Shown: one piece after another, positions 11,606 through 21,345 of the stretch | How positions within the stretch are numbered: the first letter of the stretch is position 1 | Layout of the letters: every line of letters starts with the position of its first letter | Assembly: GCA_019279435.1 (NCBI GenBank) | Contig: JAAALK010000288.1 | Span: forward strand, 72,240,811 to 72,304,810 | Origin: Zizania palustris | Taxonomy: Eukaryota > Streptophyta > Magnoliopsida > Poales > Poaceae | DNA: 64,000 nucleotides | Direction: 5' to 3' | Translations under genes and position numbers: made by a program | Notes under the pieces: model-generated | Database searches by the model: none | What the model was told of the DNA's origin: nothing | The model's input: only the letters and a program-made list of their open reading frames with translations

Positions 11606-14336
11606 TGTAACACCCCAAATTTTCAAAGAAATAAAAATATCATTTAATATATTTTTCCAGAATTAATTAATTTGGAAATACCTTTAATGCCCTCCTTAGC
11701 TCATTTGAACTAGAACCTAGGTGAAATGACCAAAACAGAGGCTAGAAAATTTTGTATATAATCCCTAAGCCAAGATATATTTTTGAGAATTTTTACAAAT
11801 TTTTATCACCCTTGGAAGTAGCCCAAATATTTTAAATCAATTTTTGTAATTATTTTTATTCAGAAAAGGATTGGAACAGTGACGGGCCCCCTTTCCCCCA
11901 TTCTCCCTCCATCGGCCGGCCCAACCCGCTCTCTTCCCCGTGCCCCGACTGACAACCGGACCCCACCCGTCAGCGACCCCCTCACCCATCACGCGCACGC
12001 TCGACAACCCGACCCCACCTGTCGGCGCCAACCTCACCCTCAGCCAGACCCGACCCCACCCATCAGCCTCGCCCGTTGTCACGCTCGCGCCCGCTGCCCT
12101 GTGGCCCCCACCTGTCGGACCCGTCGTCTTCACGAGATCCGCCCCCAAATCCCCCCTCGCCGGCTGAAGCCTTAATGCGCCTTAGATCCGCTGCTCCCGA
12201 CCCCCTCTCCCCGAATTGAGCCCGCCATTATGACGCCCGATCCCCGGCGACCGTTTCCCCTCTTCAATTCCGGCCAATTCGCGTCCAGGTTCGATGAACC
12301 CCTTGCAACCGAGTTCGCCGGCGTTTAAAAACGCGTTTACCCTCGGCCCCGCAGGTGACCCTATTTAAGCCCCTGGTGCGTCCGCGTTAGACCCCCACGC
12401 TCACATGCTGCGAGAACGAACAGAACACCCGGAATCCAAACTTTATCGCCACACCACCACACACGCTCCAGCTGCCGCTCACCGTCGCCGGAACCCTCAT
12501 TCCTCCTCGGCGACCGCACCATCATAACCGTCGTGATCTCCCCGACCTCGGCCACCACTTCGATGGCGATGAACCTCGCCGGATCTCCATCGCCGACGAG
12601 GACCCGAATGTCTTCGCCGCCTCCGCTCGTCGTCGGCCACGCTCCGACGACCTCTCGCCTCGCCAACGGTACCCTCGTGATCCCCGTAGTTCCCTCTTCC
12701 ATTTTAGCCCTTAGGACCCCTCGCCGTCGCTCGCCGTGGCCCTGGCCCGCTCGCCGTCGCCGGAGAAGATGACCAGCATAGGTCGAGTACCCGTGCCATG
12801 TCGGATTCGATCTCGGCCGTGCGATCCAGATCCAACGGAGGCGATTAAATCATCTGTGTGGTTTAATCAGATCCGTTAGATCTCAGCGAACCGGTACGTT
12901 ATAATCTGAGCCATTCGTTTATATTTAAAACCCAGGGCGAATCTAGGCCATCCATCACGTACCTTTCAACAATTTAATCTCAACCGTCCACGTTAACTTA
13001 ACACTCCCGCCTCACCCGCAGCCGCCCGATCGCGATCCAACGGTGGATCTTGATCCAGCGCACGCGCACAGTGCGCGGGTTCACGGTGAGCCCGGTTCAC
13101 CATTGACCGACGCCTGTGTTTAGATTTAAATAAATTTCCAGAAATAGTTTTAAACTTATAAAATTCATATCTGGCGCATTTTAACTCCAAAAATTACCAT
13201 TTTAATTCCAGAAAATTTGTAATTTTATTCTCTACATGTTAATACAATAAAAACAGTAAGTTTATATTGAGTATTTTATTTTTGTTTAATAATGTATTCA
13301 AATGCACTTTAGGAAAATTATCAATTTGGTTCATTTCAATTTAGAGAAATTTATCTTTTATTCTTTTCATGCTAGTCTAATGAAACCACTAGGTTTACAC
13401 TGAACCTCTTATTTTAAATTAGTTAGAAAATTTAAAATACAATTGTTTACATTATTATTCCTTTTAGAAAGGCCACTATTTCATTAACATTCATTTTAAA
13501 TGTTCTTAAGGTAAATTACAGAAAGATAATAACTTTATTTTCCTTGGTTCAAACAAACCAAAACCTATATGCTTATTGTGTGATTTTGAAATGTTTATTG
13601 AATGTTATGTTTATTATTTCTGTCGAAAAGACTACGCCGTCGTCGAAGAGCCGGAATATTACCCGAAGGTTCCCCAGTCGCCTTTCGCTGAGCAAGGTCA
13701 TCTCGTTACACTTTGGTGTTTGGGATGAGTGCGTGCCTTGTGGGTACAGTAGTACACCTCTAATCAGAGTCATAAATCTTTTCGAAAAGACCGAGCTCAC
13801 GGTCAAGGACGGGTTGCGTGACATTCCAAAGTTAGTTTACTTTATAATGAATGTGCATGATTGATTTGACATGTAAGGACTGTTGAGCGAGGGTGGGCTG
13901 ACTGTACCCCTCGAGTTAGAAGATGATGCATATACATGTTTACGTTTCTGTATTAATAACTGAATCGCATTAACTGCTTTACAAGTATGCTTTCTCGCAA
14001 AATTAGCCATCATCCATCCTTTGTTATTACCTTGCATTACTATTGCATTTGCGGTGGCTTGTTGAGTACTTTTTGTACTCATACCCGTTGGACACACAAT
14101 TCAGAGGATGCCTACTACGAGGATGGTCTGGAGTAGCGACCTAGCCAAGAGAAGATCCTGAAGAGGGCGTTCGTCATGCTTTTATTTACTTATTTTTAAT
14201 TTTACTCTTTTGTAATAATGTGGTCTACGTACCACGGATGATTGCTCGTATGTATGTGTCGCATGATGAACCTCTTGTATTATTGTTTTTCTTTGGAAAT
14301 TCAATAATGTTCCGATTAGTAAATCGGGGCGTCACA
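11606..14336 (+). repeat. Solo LTR of a Tekay-type element (2731 bp)
   Basis: Starts TGTAACACCCC and ends CGGGGCGTCACA. It is flanked by the direct repeat GCCTC at 11601-11605 and 14337-14341, a clean 5-bp target duplication inside element X. It matches the LTR at 21346-24762 almost throughout but lacks about 665 bp after 13705. No internal region follows, so it is a solo LTR. It contains a C-rich tract (11890-12240) whose small ORFs are compositional and not genes. Confidence 0.9.
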
Positions 14337-14711
14337 GCCTCACCCCTATATTTATAGGGGCTAGTCTTCTTATCTCTGAGGCTAATCTGGTAGGATTCGG
14401 CCTGATCATATTTATGGATAAAAATAGCCATAATCAGACTCAAACTCTATCCTGAAAACAATCCGAAGTGGGCCTTCGGCAAGGCCTGCCGAAGCCTGCT
14501 CCTCAGGCCGAAGCTTCGGCGAGGCAGGCCTCTGAAGGCCTTTGGACCAAAGGTAGCAGGCTGCTAGAAGGCTTTTGAAGCCCAATGTTCGATGGGCCTT
14601 CGGCCCTATAAGGCTTTGGCCTAATCTAGGACTTGTGTATTTTTGGCCCAAATTACCAAAAATTGATATTTTGACAATCTTGGCCATTAATGCCATTTTT
14701 TGCTATAAACA
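14337..14711 (-). mobile_element. Element X LTR, right part (first copy)
   Basis: Begins with the second GCCTC target copy. It continues the X LTR interrupted at 11605, contains the minus-strand TATA motif, and ends at the proposed LTR terminus ATAAACA. The same sequence recurs at 24763-25137. Confidence 0.7.
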
Positions 14712-15656
14712 CATTGCTTCCATCTTTTAGAACCCTGAGACATATCTAGGGACATATAAAATAAAGTATCCAAGTCTACGACTCATTTTTAGCAATACTA
14801 AGCAAGTGTGAAATTACTTGGGCACTAACTAATATTGTAGTATTCTGGGCGACAAAGGGAAATGGATCAAAGCATGGCTTGGGTTTGCACAATAAGGTAA
14901 AGGGATCTAAATAAATATAATTGTAGGTTTTAATTGGACTAATGCAATTAATTCCTTTGTGTTATAGCAATAACTAATTTGAAAACATGGGTTCAACATG
15001 CTCAAGGTATGGGGTGTGACTTGCCTTGCTCAACAAAAGACAAAGATGGATCCTCGACAAAAGACTCAGCTCCTCGACAACTACAAACTCTAAAAGCACG
15101 CAAAACGAGGAAAGCACAATTAAAAGGAGGAAAATAAATAGTATAATTCATGAAATTAAATTAGTTCATGTTGTAGATAAAAATGAGAGGAGCAAAATGG
15201 AATTTGAATGCATAAATTTGGAGCAAGGATGCAAAAGATATGAATTTTTGAAGTTTGAAACAATTTAGAAATTATTTTTGAACTAAAAAATAGAAAAAGT
15301 CCACGGTGAACTGTGCACGTGCGCCATGGACCAGATGGCTAAGGGCCATCGGATCCTAATCGGGTGGCACAGAGTGAGGTCGGAGATTTAAGTGAAATTG
15401 GATGGCCCAGATTAAAATGCAGCGAACTGGTACGATGGACGCACCAAACAGGCCACGCCACGGGTTTAATCAGGACCACATGCCACAGATCGGATGGCCA
15501 GGATTGGATCCAACACGCGGGCACATTGTCGTTGGTGACCGAGCGCGATTGCGAGGATTTCGGTGACGGTGAGCTATGGTTGGGCAATTTGAAGGCATAA
15601 ACATAACCAAAATAACCAGGGGGTCACATTGGTACCTGAGGCAGGGTCCAATGATG
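14712..15656 (-). repeat. Minus-strand Tekay-type LTR fragment (first copy)
   Basis: Read on the minus strand, this shares phrases with the plus-strand Tekay LTR. GAGCAAGGCAAGTCAC (around 15020-15040) matches 23459-23475, and AATGAGTCGTAG matches 23703-23714. It is also a near copy of 25138-26095. It breaks off after ATGATG at 15656, where the tail of a plus-strand Tekay LTR begins. Confidence 0.75.
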
Positions 15657-15740
15657 TACGTGTCGCATGATGAACCTCTTGTATTATGTTTTTCTTTGGA
15701 AATTCAATAATGTTCTGATTTGTTAAATCGGGGCGTCACA
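15654..15740 (+). repeat. Last 87 bp of the 5' LTR of the plus-strand Tekay element
   Basis: Matches 24676-24762, the end of the 3' LTR, and ends CGGGGCGTCACA directly before the PBS. The remaining 2.6 kb or more of the 5' LTR is absent here and is replaced by the minus-strand LTR fragment. Confidence 0.9.
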
Positions 15741-15743
15741 AGA

Positions 15744-15756
15744 TGGTATCAGAGCC
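15744..15756 (+). other. Tekay primer-binding site (initiator Met tRNA)
   Basis: TGGTATCAGAGCC lies three bases after the LTR tail. It is the exact 13-base Met-initiator complement used by Tekay/Del chromoviruses. Confidence 0.92.
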
Positions 15757-15878
15757 GACTTGACTGTAGGAAGCCAAACGGACAAGCCTAGCCCTTAGTT
15801 GGATGAAAACTATTTTACGAAAACTACTTTATAACTTTGTTCCTCTCCTCACTTTCCTTCAACTTGTTGTTTTTGTAG

Positions 15879-16655
15879 ATGCCGGTCTACCAAGTGCACA
15901 GCTTCTGCCACCACTTCGAGGGCTTCATCAGGGAGCTCCGTATGATGGTCACCTTCCTTGGGTTCCTGTTCGAGCTCGAGTTCCATGGGGTGTACATGGA
16001 AGAGTTCGCAGGACCCTGCGACGTCTCCCTTACCATCCACGGATCCGGCGAGCACCTGCCGTTTTTCACGGCAGCGCTTGGGGGCCCAACCTTCGACGTC
16101 ACGTGCCAACGCGTCGCTCTCCAAGCCCTCATGGAGCTGAGGATGATCTATGACGATTGTCTTCAGAACTCGTCCTTCCGGCTCGTGCCGAAGCGCACTC
16201 CCGGTGCCCACCGCAGCATCTACATCGGAGTTCACTCCAATCGTGATCCGGTCATGGCCCGGCAGACGCGCCTTCTTCAGGCCATGGATGATCTCCATAC
16301 TGAGGCCGTGATGGACGCCAAGGAGCACCATGAGGCGGTCGAGTTTCTTCGTCAAGAGACGAAGAGCTTGATCCAACAGAATGGCGAGCTGCAGCGCAAG
16401 ATTATGCAGCTGCAGAAGGACATAGCGGAGATGGTCCCCCTCATCCCGAGGAGGAAGAAGCCCATCCGCGAGCCCGCCCCTCACCCAAAGAGGATCCCGC
16501 CACACCCCACGACCGTTGGACCGTCCAGCTCCAATGCCCCTGCCCCGCGTCCCGCCCTCATCTCTAACCCCATCATCGAGAATTTTCTCGAGCCCACCAT
16601 CCCTCAGGACCCTCATGGCTCTGAGAGCACGGAGACCGCCCCAGACGATGAGTAG
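15879..16655 (+). CDS. Extra ORF before gag in the Tekay element, function unknown (258 aa)
   Basis: An uninterrupted 777-nt ORF between the PBS and gag, starting MPVYQVHSFCHHFEGFIREL. It ends 342 bp before the gag start at 16998. Residues 1-140 form a compact region with no domain I recognise. Residues about 140-190 (QAMDDLHTEAVMDAKEHHEA, then QNGELQRKIMQLQKDIAEM) are heptad-like and predict a coiled coil. The C-terminus from about residue 195 is Pro/Ser/basic rich and then acidic. It lacks gag, zinc-knuckle, protease and RT motifs. Being open matters because the following gag-pol carries many stops. A 255-aa ORF on the opposite strand is a GC-rich shadow. It could be a structural or accessory protein of the element; this is not established. 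Confidence 0.65.
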   Translation: MPVYQVHSFCHHFEGFIRELRMMVTFLGFLFELEFHGVYMEEFAGPCDVSLTIHGSGEHLPFFTAALGGPTFDVTCQRVALQALMELRMIYDDCLQNSSFRLVPKRTPGAHRSIYIGVHSNRDPVMARQTRLLQAMDDLHTEAVMDAKEHHEAVEFLRQETKSLIQQNGELQRKIMQLQKDIAEMVPLIPRRKKPIREPAPHPKRIPPHPTTVGPSSSNAPAPRPALISNPIIENFLEPTIPQDPHGSESTETAPDDE

Positions 16656-16997
16656 GCGATAGCTATTGTTGAGTGATTTTAATAATTTTATGATTGTGGT
16701 ACCACCTGCAACGACTTGTGTTGTAGGTGGATTAAAATAAGAACAATGATGTAATGAACATTTTTATACCACTTTGATATATATATGAGCCTCTATGGAC
16801 TGTTTTGGTAAAATATTTGTTTCACGGCCTTTCTCTTATAACTAAAAACCTTATGTGTTCAGAAGAAGGCCGACAACCAGAACACCGGGTCCAACAACGG
16901 AGAAGGGGCAAGCAACGGTTTGCCCGGAAGTGTTGTGCCCAACTAGGGCGCAACGGGCCAACGTCAGACTGGGCCGCCATCCGCCAACCACCCCACC

Positions 16998-17702
16998 TTG
17001 GCGGAGATGATGGCGAATCAGAACCAGCTGATTACCGCCCTCCTCACCCAGATGCAGCACCAACAGGCACAGTTGGACCGACTGCAGAATGTGGAGCCCG
17101 CCCCTCGTGCACCAGCCCCCGCACCCGCGCCTCAACTCTCGGAATTCTTGCGCGTGCATCCCCCGATCTTCTCCAGCACCACGAACCCCATGGAGGCCGG
17201 AGATTGGCTCCGCACCATAGGGAAGAAGTTGGACCTCCTCCCTTGCACCGACCGGGAGAGAGTGGCGTTCGCCACTGATCAGCTCCAGGGTCCCGCCGTA
17301 GAATGGTGGGACAACTACCGTGAGTCCCAACCAGAGGACCACGTGGTGACTTGGGCGGAGTTCACCATCGCCTTTCGCGCCGCCCACGTCCCCGCTGGAG
17401 TCATCGCAGTGAAACAGCAGGAGTTCCGCGACCTGCAACAAGGCAGCCAGACTATCATGGAGTACCTCCATGAGTTCAACCGCCTGGCACGCTACGCGCC
17501 AGAAGAGGTGCGAACCGATGCCCTCCGCCAGGCCAAGTTCCTTCGGGGACTCAAGGATGAGCTGTCCATCCAGCTCATCGACACAAACTACACCGACTTT
17601 CAACGGTTGGTAACAAGGCGCTCATCCAAGAGACTGAGCATAATAAGTTGGACCTCAAGAAGAGGAAGATGATCGCGTTCAAGCATCATCAAGCGAACTC
17701 TT
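16998..17702 (+). pseudogene. Tekay gag (frameshifted near its end)
   Basis: Starts MAEMMANQNQLITALLTQM with a Gln-rich helix. The capsid domain follows: SEFLRVHPPIFSSTTNPMEA, ATDQLQGPAVEWWDNYRES, EFTIAFRAAHVPAG and YLHEFNRLARYAPEEVRTD. These are textbook features of plant Ty3/gypsy gag. A one-base loss near 17612 shifts the frame, and a TAG at 17702-17704 lies in the continuing frame. The zinc knuckle is downstream at 17891. The minus-strand gag at 57970-58702 is a homologue. Confidence 0.9.
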
Positions 17703-17704
17703 AG

Positions 17705-20700
17705 AGGCCCCGCTTCGTCCCTCCGCCACCAGCACCAGCCTACCATCCTCGGCCCGCCTACAGGCCACCTCACGCCGCTAGTGGATCCAACGCCGGGCAT
17801 TCCCGCCCCACTCCACCAGCTCAGGCCGCTCAACCGACGCCCGCCACCAAGGCCCCGATCATGAGGGACCACCAAGGGAAGCCGGTCGTCTGCTTCAACT
17901 GCCAGAAGGAAGGGCACTACGCACATCAGTGTCCTCACCCCAAACCGCCTCAAGGCGCGGCACCCAACCAGGTGGTTCACGCCCGCGTTAACCACATCAG
18001 CGCGGAGGAAGCTCAGGAAGCTCTTAAAGTCGTACTCGGTACATTTACCGCAAATTCCTTACCGACTATAATACTATTTGACTTTGGGGCAACACACTCT
18101 TTCATCTCAGAGGACTTTGTGAAAACCAACAACTTGGAAGTGCTCCCTCTACCAGCCCCCATGATGATTGCCACCCCAGGCAATAAAACCTTAGCCCACT
18201 TATACAGCCCTAAGGTAAAGATAGAGATTCAAGGGATATTATTCCGGGTCGAGCCAGTCCTCATTAAGTGTACCGGACTCGACCTCATCCTAGGGATGGA
18301 TTGGTTAATGAAACACAAGGGAGTGATCGATTGTGCCAGCAAGTCTGTAACTGTGACCAACCCCGAAGGCGAAGCCGTCACATTTCGGATGACCAACCGC
18401 AAACCTCGTGAGGTGTCTCTCCACTCACTAGCCCTAGAGGAAGTACCCGTAGTCAAGGAGTACATGGACGTCTTCCCAGAGGACCTGCCAGGAATGCCTC
18501 CCAAACGGGACATCGAATTCAGAATCGAGCTTGTCCCCGAGACCACTCCAATCTCCAAGCGCCCATACTGGATGACCACCAATGAACTAGACGAAGTCAA
18601 GAGCAACATCGAAGACCTGGAACAGAAAGGGTACATTCGACCGAGTACCTCACCCTAGGGTGCACCGGTCATATTTGCCATGAAGAAGGACAAGACTAAA
18701 AGGATGTGCGTGGACTATAGAGCCCTGAACAACGTAACCATCAAGAACAAGTACCCATTGCCTCGGATCGATGACCTGTTCGATCAGCTAAAAGGATCCT
18801 CGGTGTTTTCTAAGATTGACCTCAGATCAGGTTATCACCAATTGAGGATTAGAGAATAAGACATCCCCAAGATTGCCTTCACCTCTCGCTATGGACTCTA
18901 CGAGTATACTATGATGTCGTTCGGACTCACGAATGCCCCGGCCTTTTTCATGAACATGATGAACAATGTATTCATGGAGTTCTTGGATAATTTCATCGTG
19001 GTATTCATCGACGATATCCTCGTCTACTCCAAGACCAAGGAAGAGCATGAAACCCACCTCCGTCTGACCCTCGGAAAGCTAAGGGAACAACAATTGGTCT
19101 TCAGAGGTGAAGTTCCTCGGTCATGTCATATCTACCGGAGGAATAGCTATGGACCCAGCCACCGTGGAAGCAGTGACCAACTGGCTACAGCCCACAAACG
19201 TGACCGAGATCCAGAGTTTTCTCGGATTGGCCGGATACTACCACCGGTTCATCGAGAACTTTTCAAAGATAGCCAAGCCTATGACCAGGCTGTTGTAGAA
19301 GGAAGTAAAGTTTGAATGGACTCCAGATTGTGAAGAATGCTTCCAAACCCTTAAGAAGAAGCTCGTGTCCGCCCTAATTCTGACCGTGCCAGACATCCGG
19401 AAGGACTTCCACGTCTACTGTGATGCCTCTCGCCAAGGATTTGGATGTGTCTTAATGCAAGATGGGAAGGTGATATCTTACGCCTCTCGACAGCTGAGAC
19501 CACATGAACTGAACTACCCGACCCACGACCTGGAATTGGCAGATGTGGTTCATGCCCTGAAGATATGGAGACATTACCTTGTGGGAAATCGGTGCGAGGT
19601 CTTCACCGACCACAAGAGCCTCAAGTATATATTCACCCAACTGGACCTAAACCTCAGGCAGAGGAGATGGTTAGAATTGATCAAGGATTATGACTTGGGC
19701 ATCCATTATCATCCAGGCAAGGCCAATGTGGTGGCAGACACCCTTAGTCAAAAAGGGTACTGCAATGCCATCATGATACAGGACCAGTCCCCCTTGCTAT
19801 ATAAGGAAATGGAAAGACTGAATTTAGGGATCGCCAACAGAGCGTATCTCGCTGCTTTGGAGTCTAGACCTGTCTTGATAGACCAGATCTAGGAAACACA
19901 AAAGGAAGACCCATACATCTTGGAGATCAAGCAGAACATGCGGAAGGGTAAAGCCCCTGGATTCTCTGAGGACGAGCAAGGTACCATCTGGTTCAGAAAC
20001 CGGATATGCGTGCCCGACAAGCCTGAGTTGAAGACTCTCATCCTTCAAGAAGCCCACGATACTCTATACTCCATACATCCCGGGAGTACAAAGATGTATC
20101 AAGACCTAAAGGAGAAATATTGGTAGGTCAACATGAAGAGGGAAATAGCGGAGTATGTGGCCAAGTGCGACACATGCCAGCGAGTCAAGGCAGAGCACCA
20201 GAGACCTGCTGGACTGTTGCAACCCCTCAAGGTCCCCGAATGGAAGTGGGAAGAGATATGAATGGACTTCATCACGGGACTGCCCAGGACCCAAGCCGGT
20301 CATGATTCTATCTAGGTGATCATCGGCCGACTCACCAAGGTGGCTCACTTCATCCCCGTCAAGACAACTTACACCATCGCCAAGTTGGCCGAGTTGTATA
20401 TGACCCGGATTGTGTGCCTGCACGGAGTGCCAAGGAAAATTGTATCTGACCGTGGGAGTCAGTTCACCTCTAAGTTTTAGAAGAACCTGCAAGAGGAACT
20501 CGGCACCCGGCTGAACTTTAGCACCGCCTATCATCCACAGACCGATGGTCAAACCGAAAGGGTCAACCAGGTATTGGAGGATATGCTTAGAGCTTGCGCT
20601 CTAGACTTTGGCGGAATGTGGGACAAGAACTTGCCTTATGCGGAGTTCTCCTACAACAACAGCTACCAAGTTAGCCTGTAGATGTCCCCGTTTGAGGCAC

Positions 20701-21301
20701 TTTATGGGCGTAAGTGCAGAACACTGTTACTTTGGGATCAGACCAGAGAGTCACAGCTGTTCGGGATAGATATATTAAGAGAAGCCGAAGAGAAGGTCAA
20801 GATCATCAGGGACAGATTGAAGATAGCCCAGTCCCGGCAAAAGAGCTACGCCGATAACCGACGAAGAGAGCTAACCTTTTAGGAGGGTGATTATGTATAT
20901 CTCTGAGTCACTCCCCTTCGTGGCACTCAAAGGTTCAACATGAGAGGCAATCTAGCACCCCGCTATGTCGGACCTTTTCAGATTCTCCGGCGGCAGGGAG
21001 AAGTGGCATATCAACTAGAACTGTCTCCATCCTTGCAGGAGTCCATGATGTGTTCCACGTCTCTCAGCTGAAGAAGTGTCTCCGCGTGCCCGCCGAACAG
21101 GCCGACCTCCAACAACTCAACGTCCAAGGGGATTTGACCTACGTCGAGAAACCCGTCAAGATCCTGGAGACTAAGGAGAGAGTAACCAGGAGCCGTGTGG
21201 TTCGCTTCTACAAGGTTCAGTGGGACAACCACCCAGTTGAGAAAGCCACATGGGAAAAAGAAGACGAGTTGAAAGCCCAATACCCCGAGTTATTCAAGTA
21301 A
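17705..21301 (+). pseudogene. Tekay pol: zinc knuckle, protease, RT, RNase H, integrase, chromodomain; many stops
   Basis: The order is zinc knuckle CFNCQKEGHYAHQC (17891-17932), then protease at 18080 with DFG in place of the D-S/T-G active-site triplet. RT follows with KRMCVDYRALNNVTIKNKYP, and its catalytic site reads FIDD (19004-19015). RNase H has YCDASRQGFGCVLMQ (about 19415). Integrase has an HHCC arrangement (20050-20180), VSDRGSQFTSKF and HPQTDGQTERVNQ. A C-terminal chromodomain spans about 21130-21300 (VVRFYKVQWDNHPVEKATWE), which defines a Tekay/Del chromovirus. In-frame stops at 18656, 18857, 19296, 19890, 20124, 20260 and several beyond, plus a shift near 19105, make it inactive. 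Many stops are TAG or TGA where the family has Trp, Gln or Arg. Confidence 0.93.
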
Positions 21302-21345
21302 CGTTCCAATCTCTAGGATGAGATTCTTTGTAAGGGGGATAGGTT

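Noticed and set aside
11837..12772. Pro/Arg-rich ORFs on both strands in the solo LTR (and 21577-22592 in the 3' LTR)
   Set aside because: C-rich LTR composition. They recur in both LTR copies with different lengths and have no domain.
15744..15756. tRNA-like TGGTATCAGAGCC (also 51682-51694)
   Set aside because: These are primer-binding sites after LTR ends, not tRNA genes. No cloverleaf surrounds them.
15849..16616. 255-aa ORF on the minus strand opposite the extra Tekay ORF
   Set aside because: A GC-rich shadow. The plus-strand frame lies between PBS and gag, starts with a good ATG and has the protein-like composition.
16851..17603. 250-aa minus-strand ORF over Tekay gag
   Set aside because: Antisense of a clear gag capsid domain with no motif of its own.
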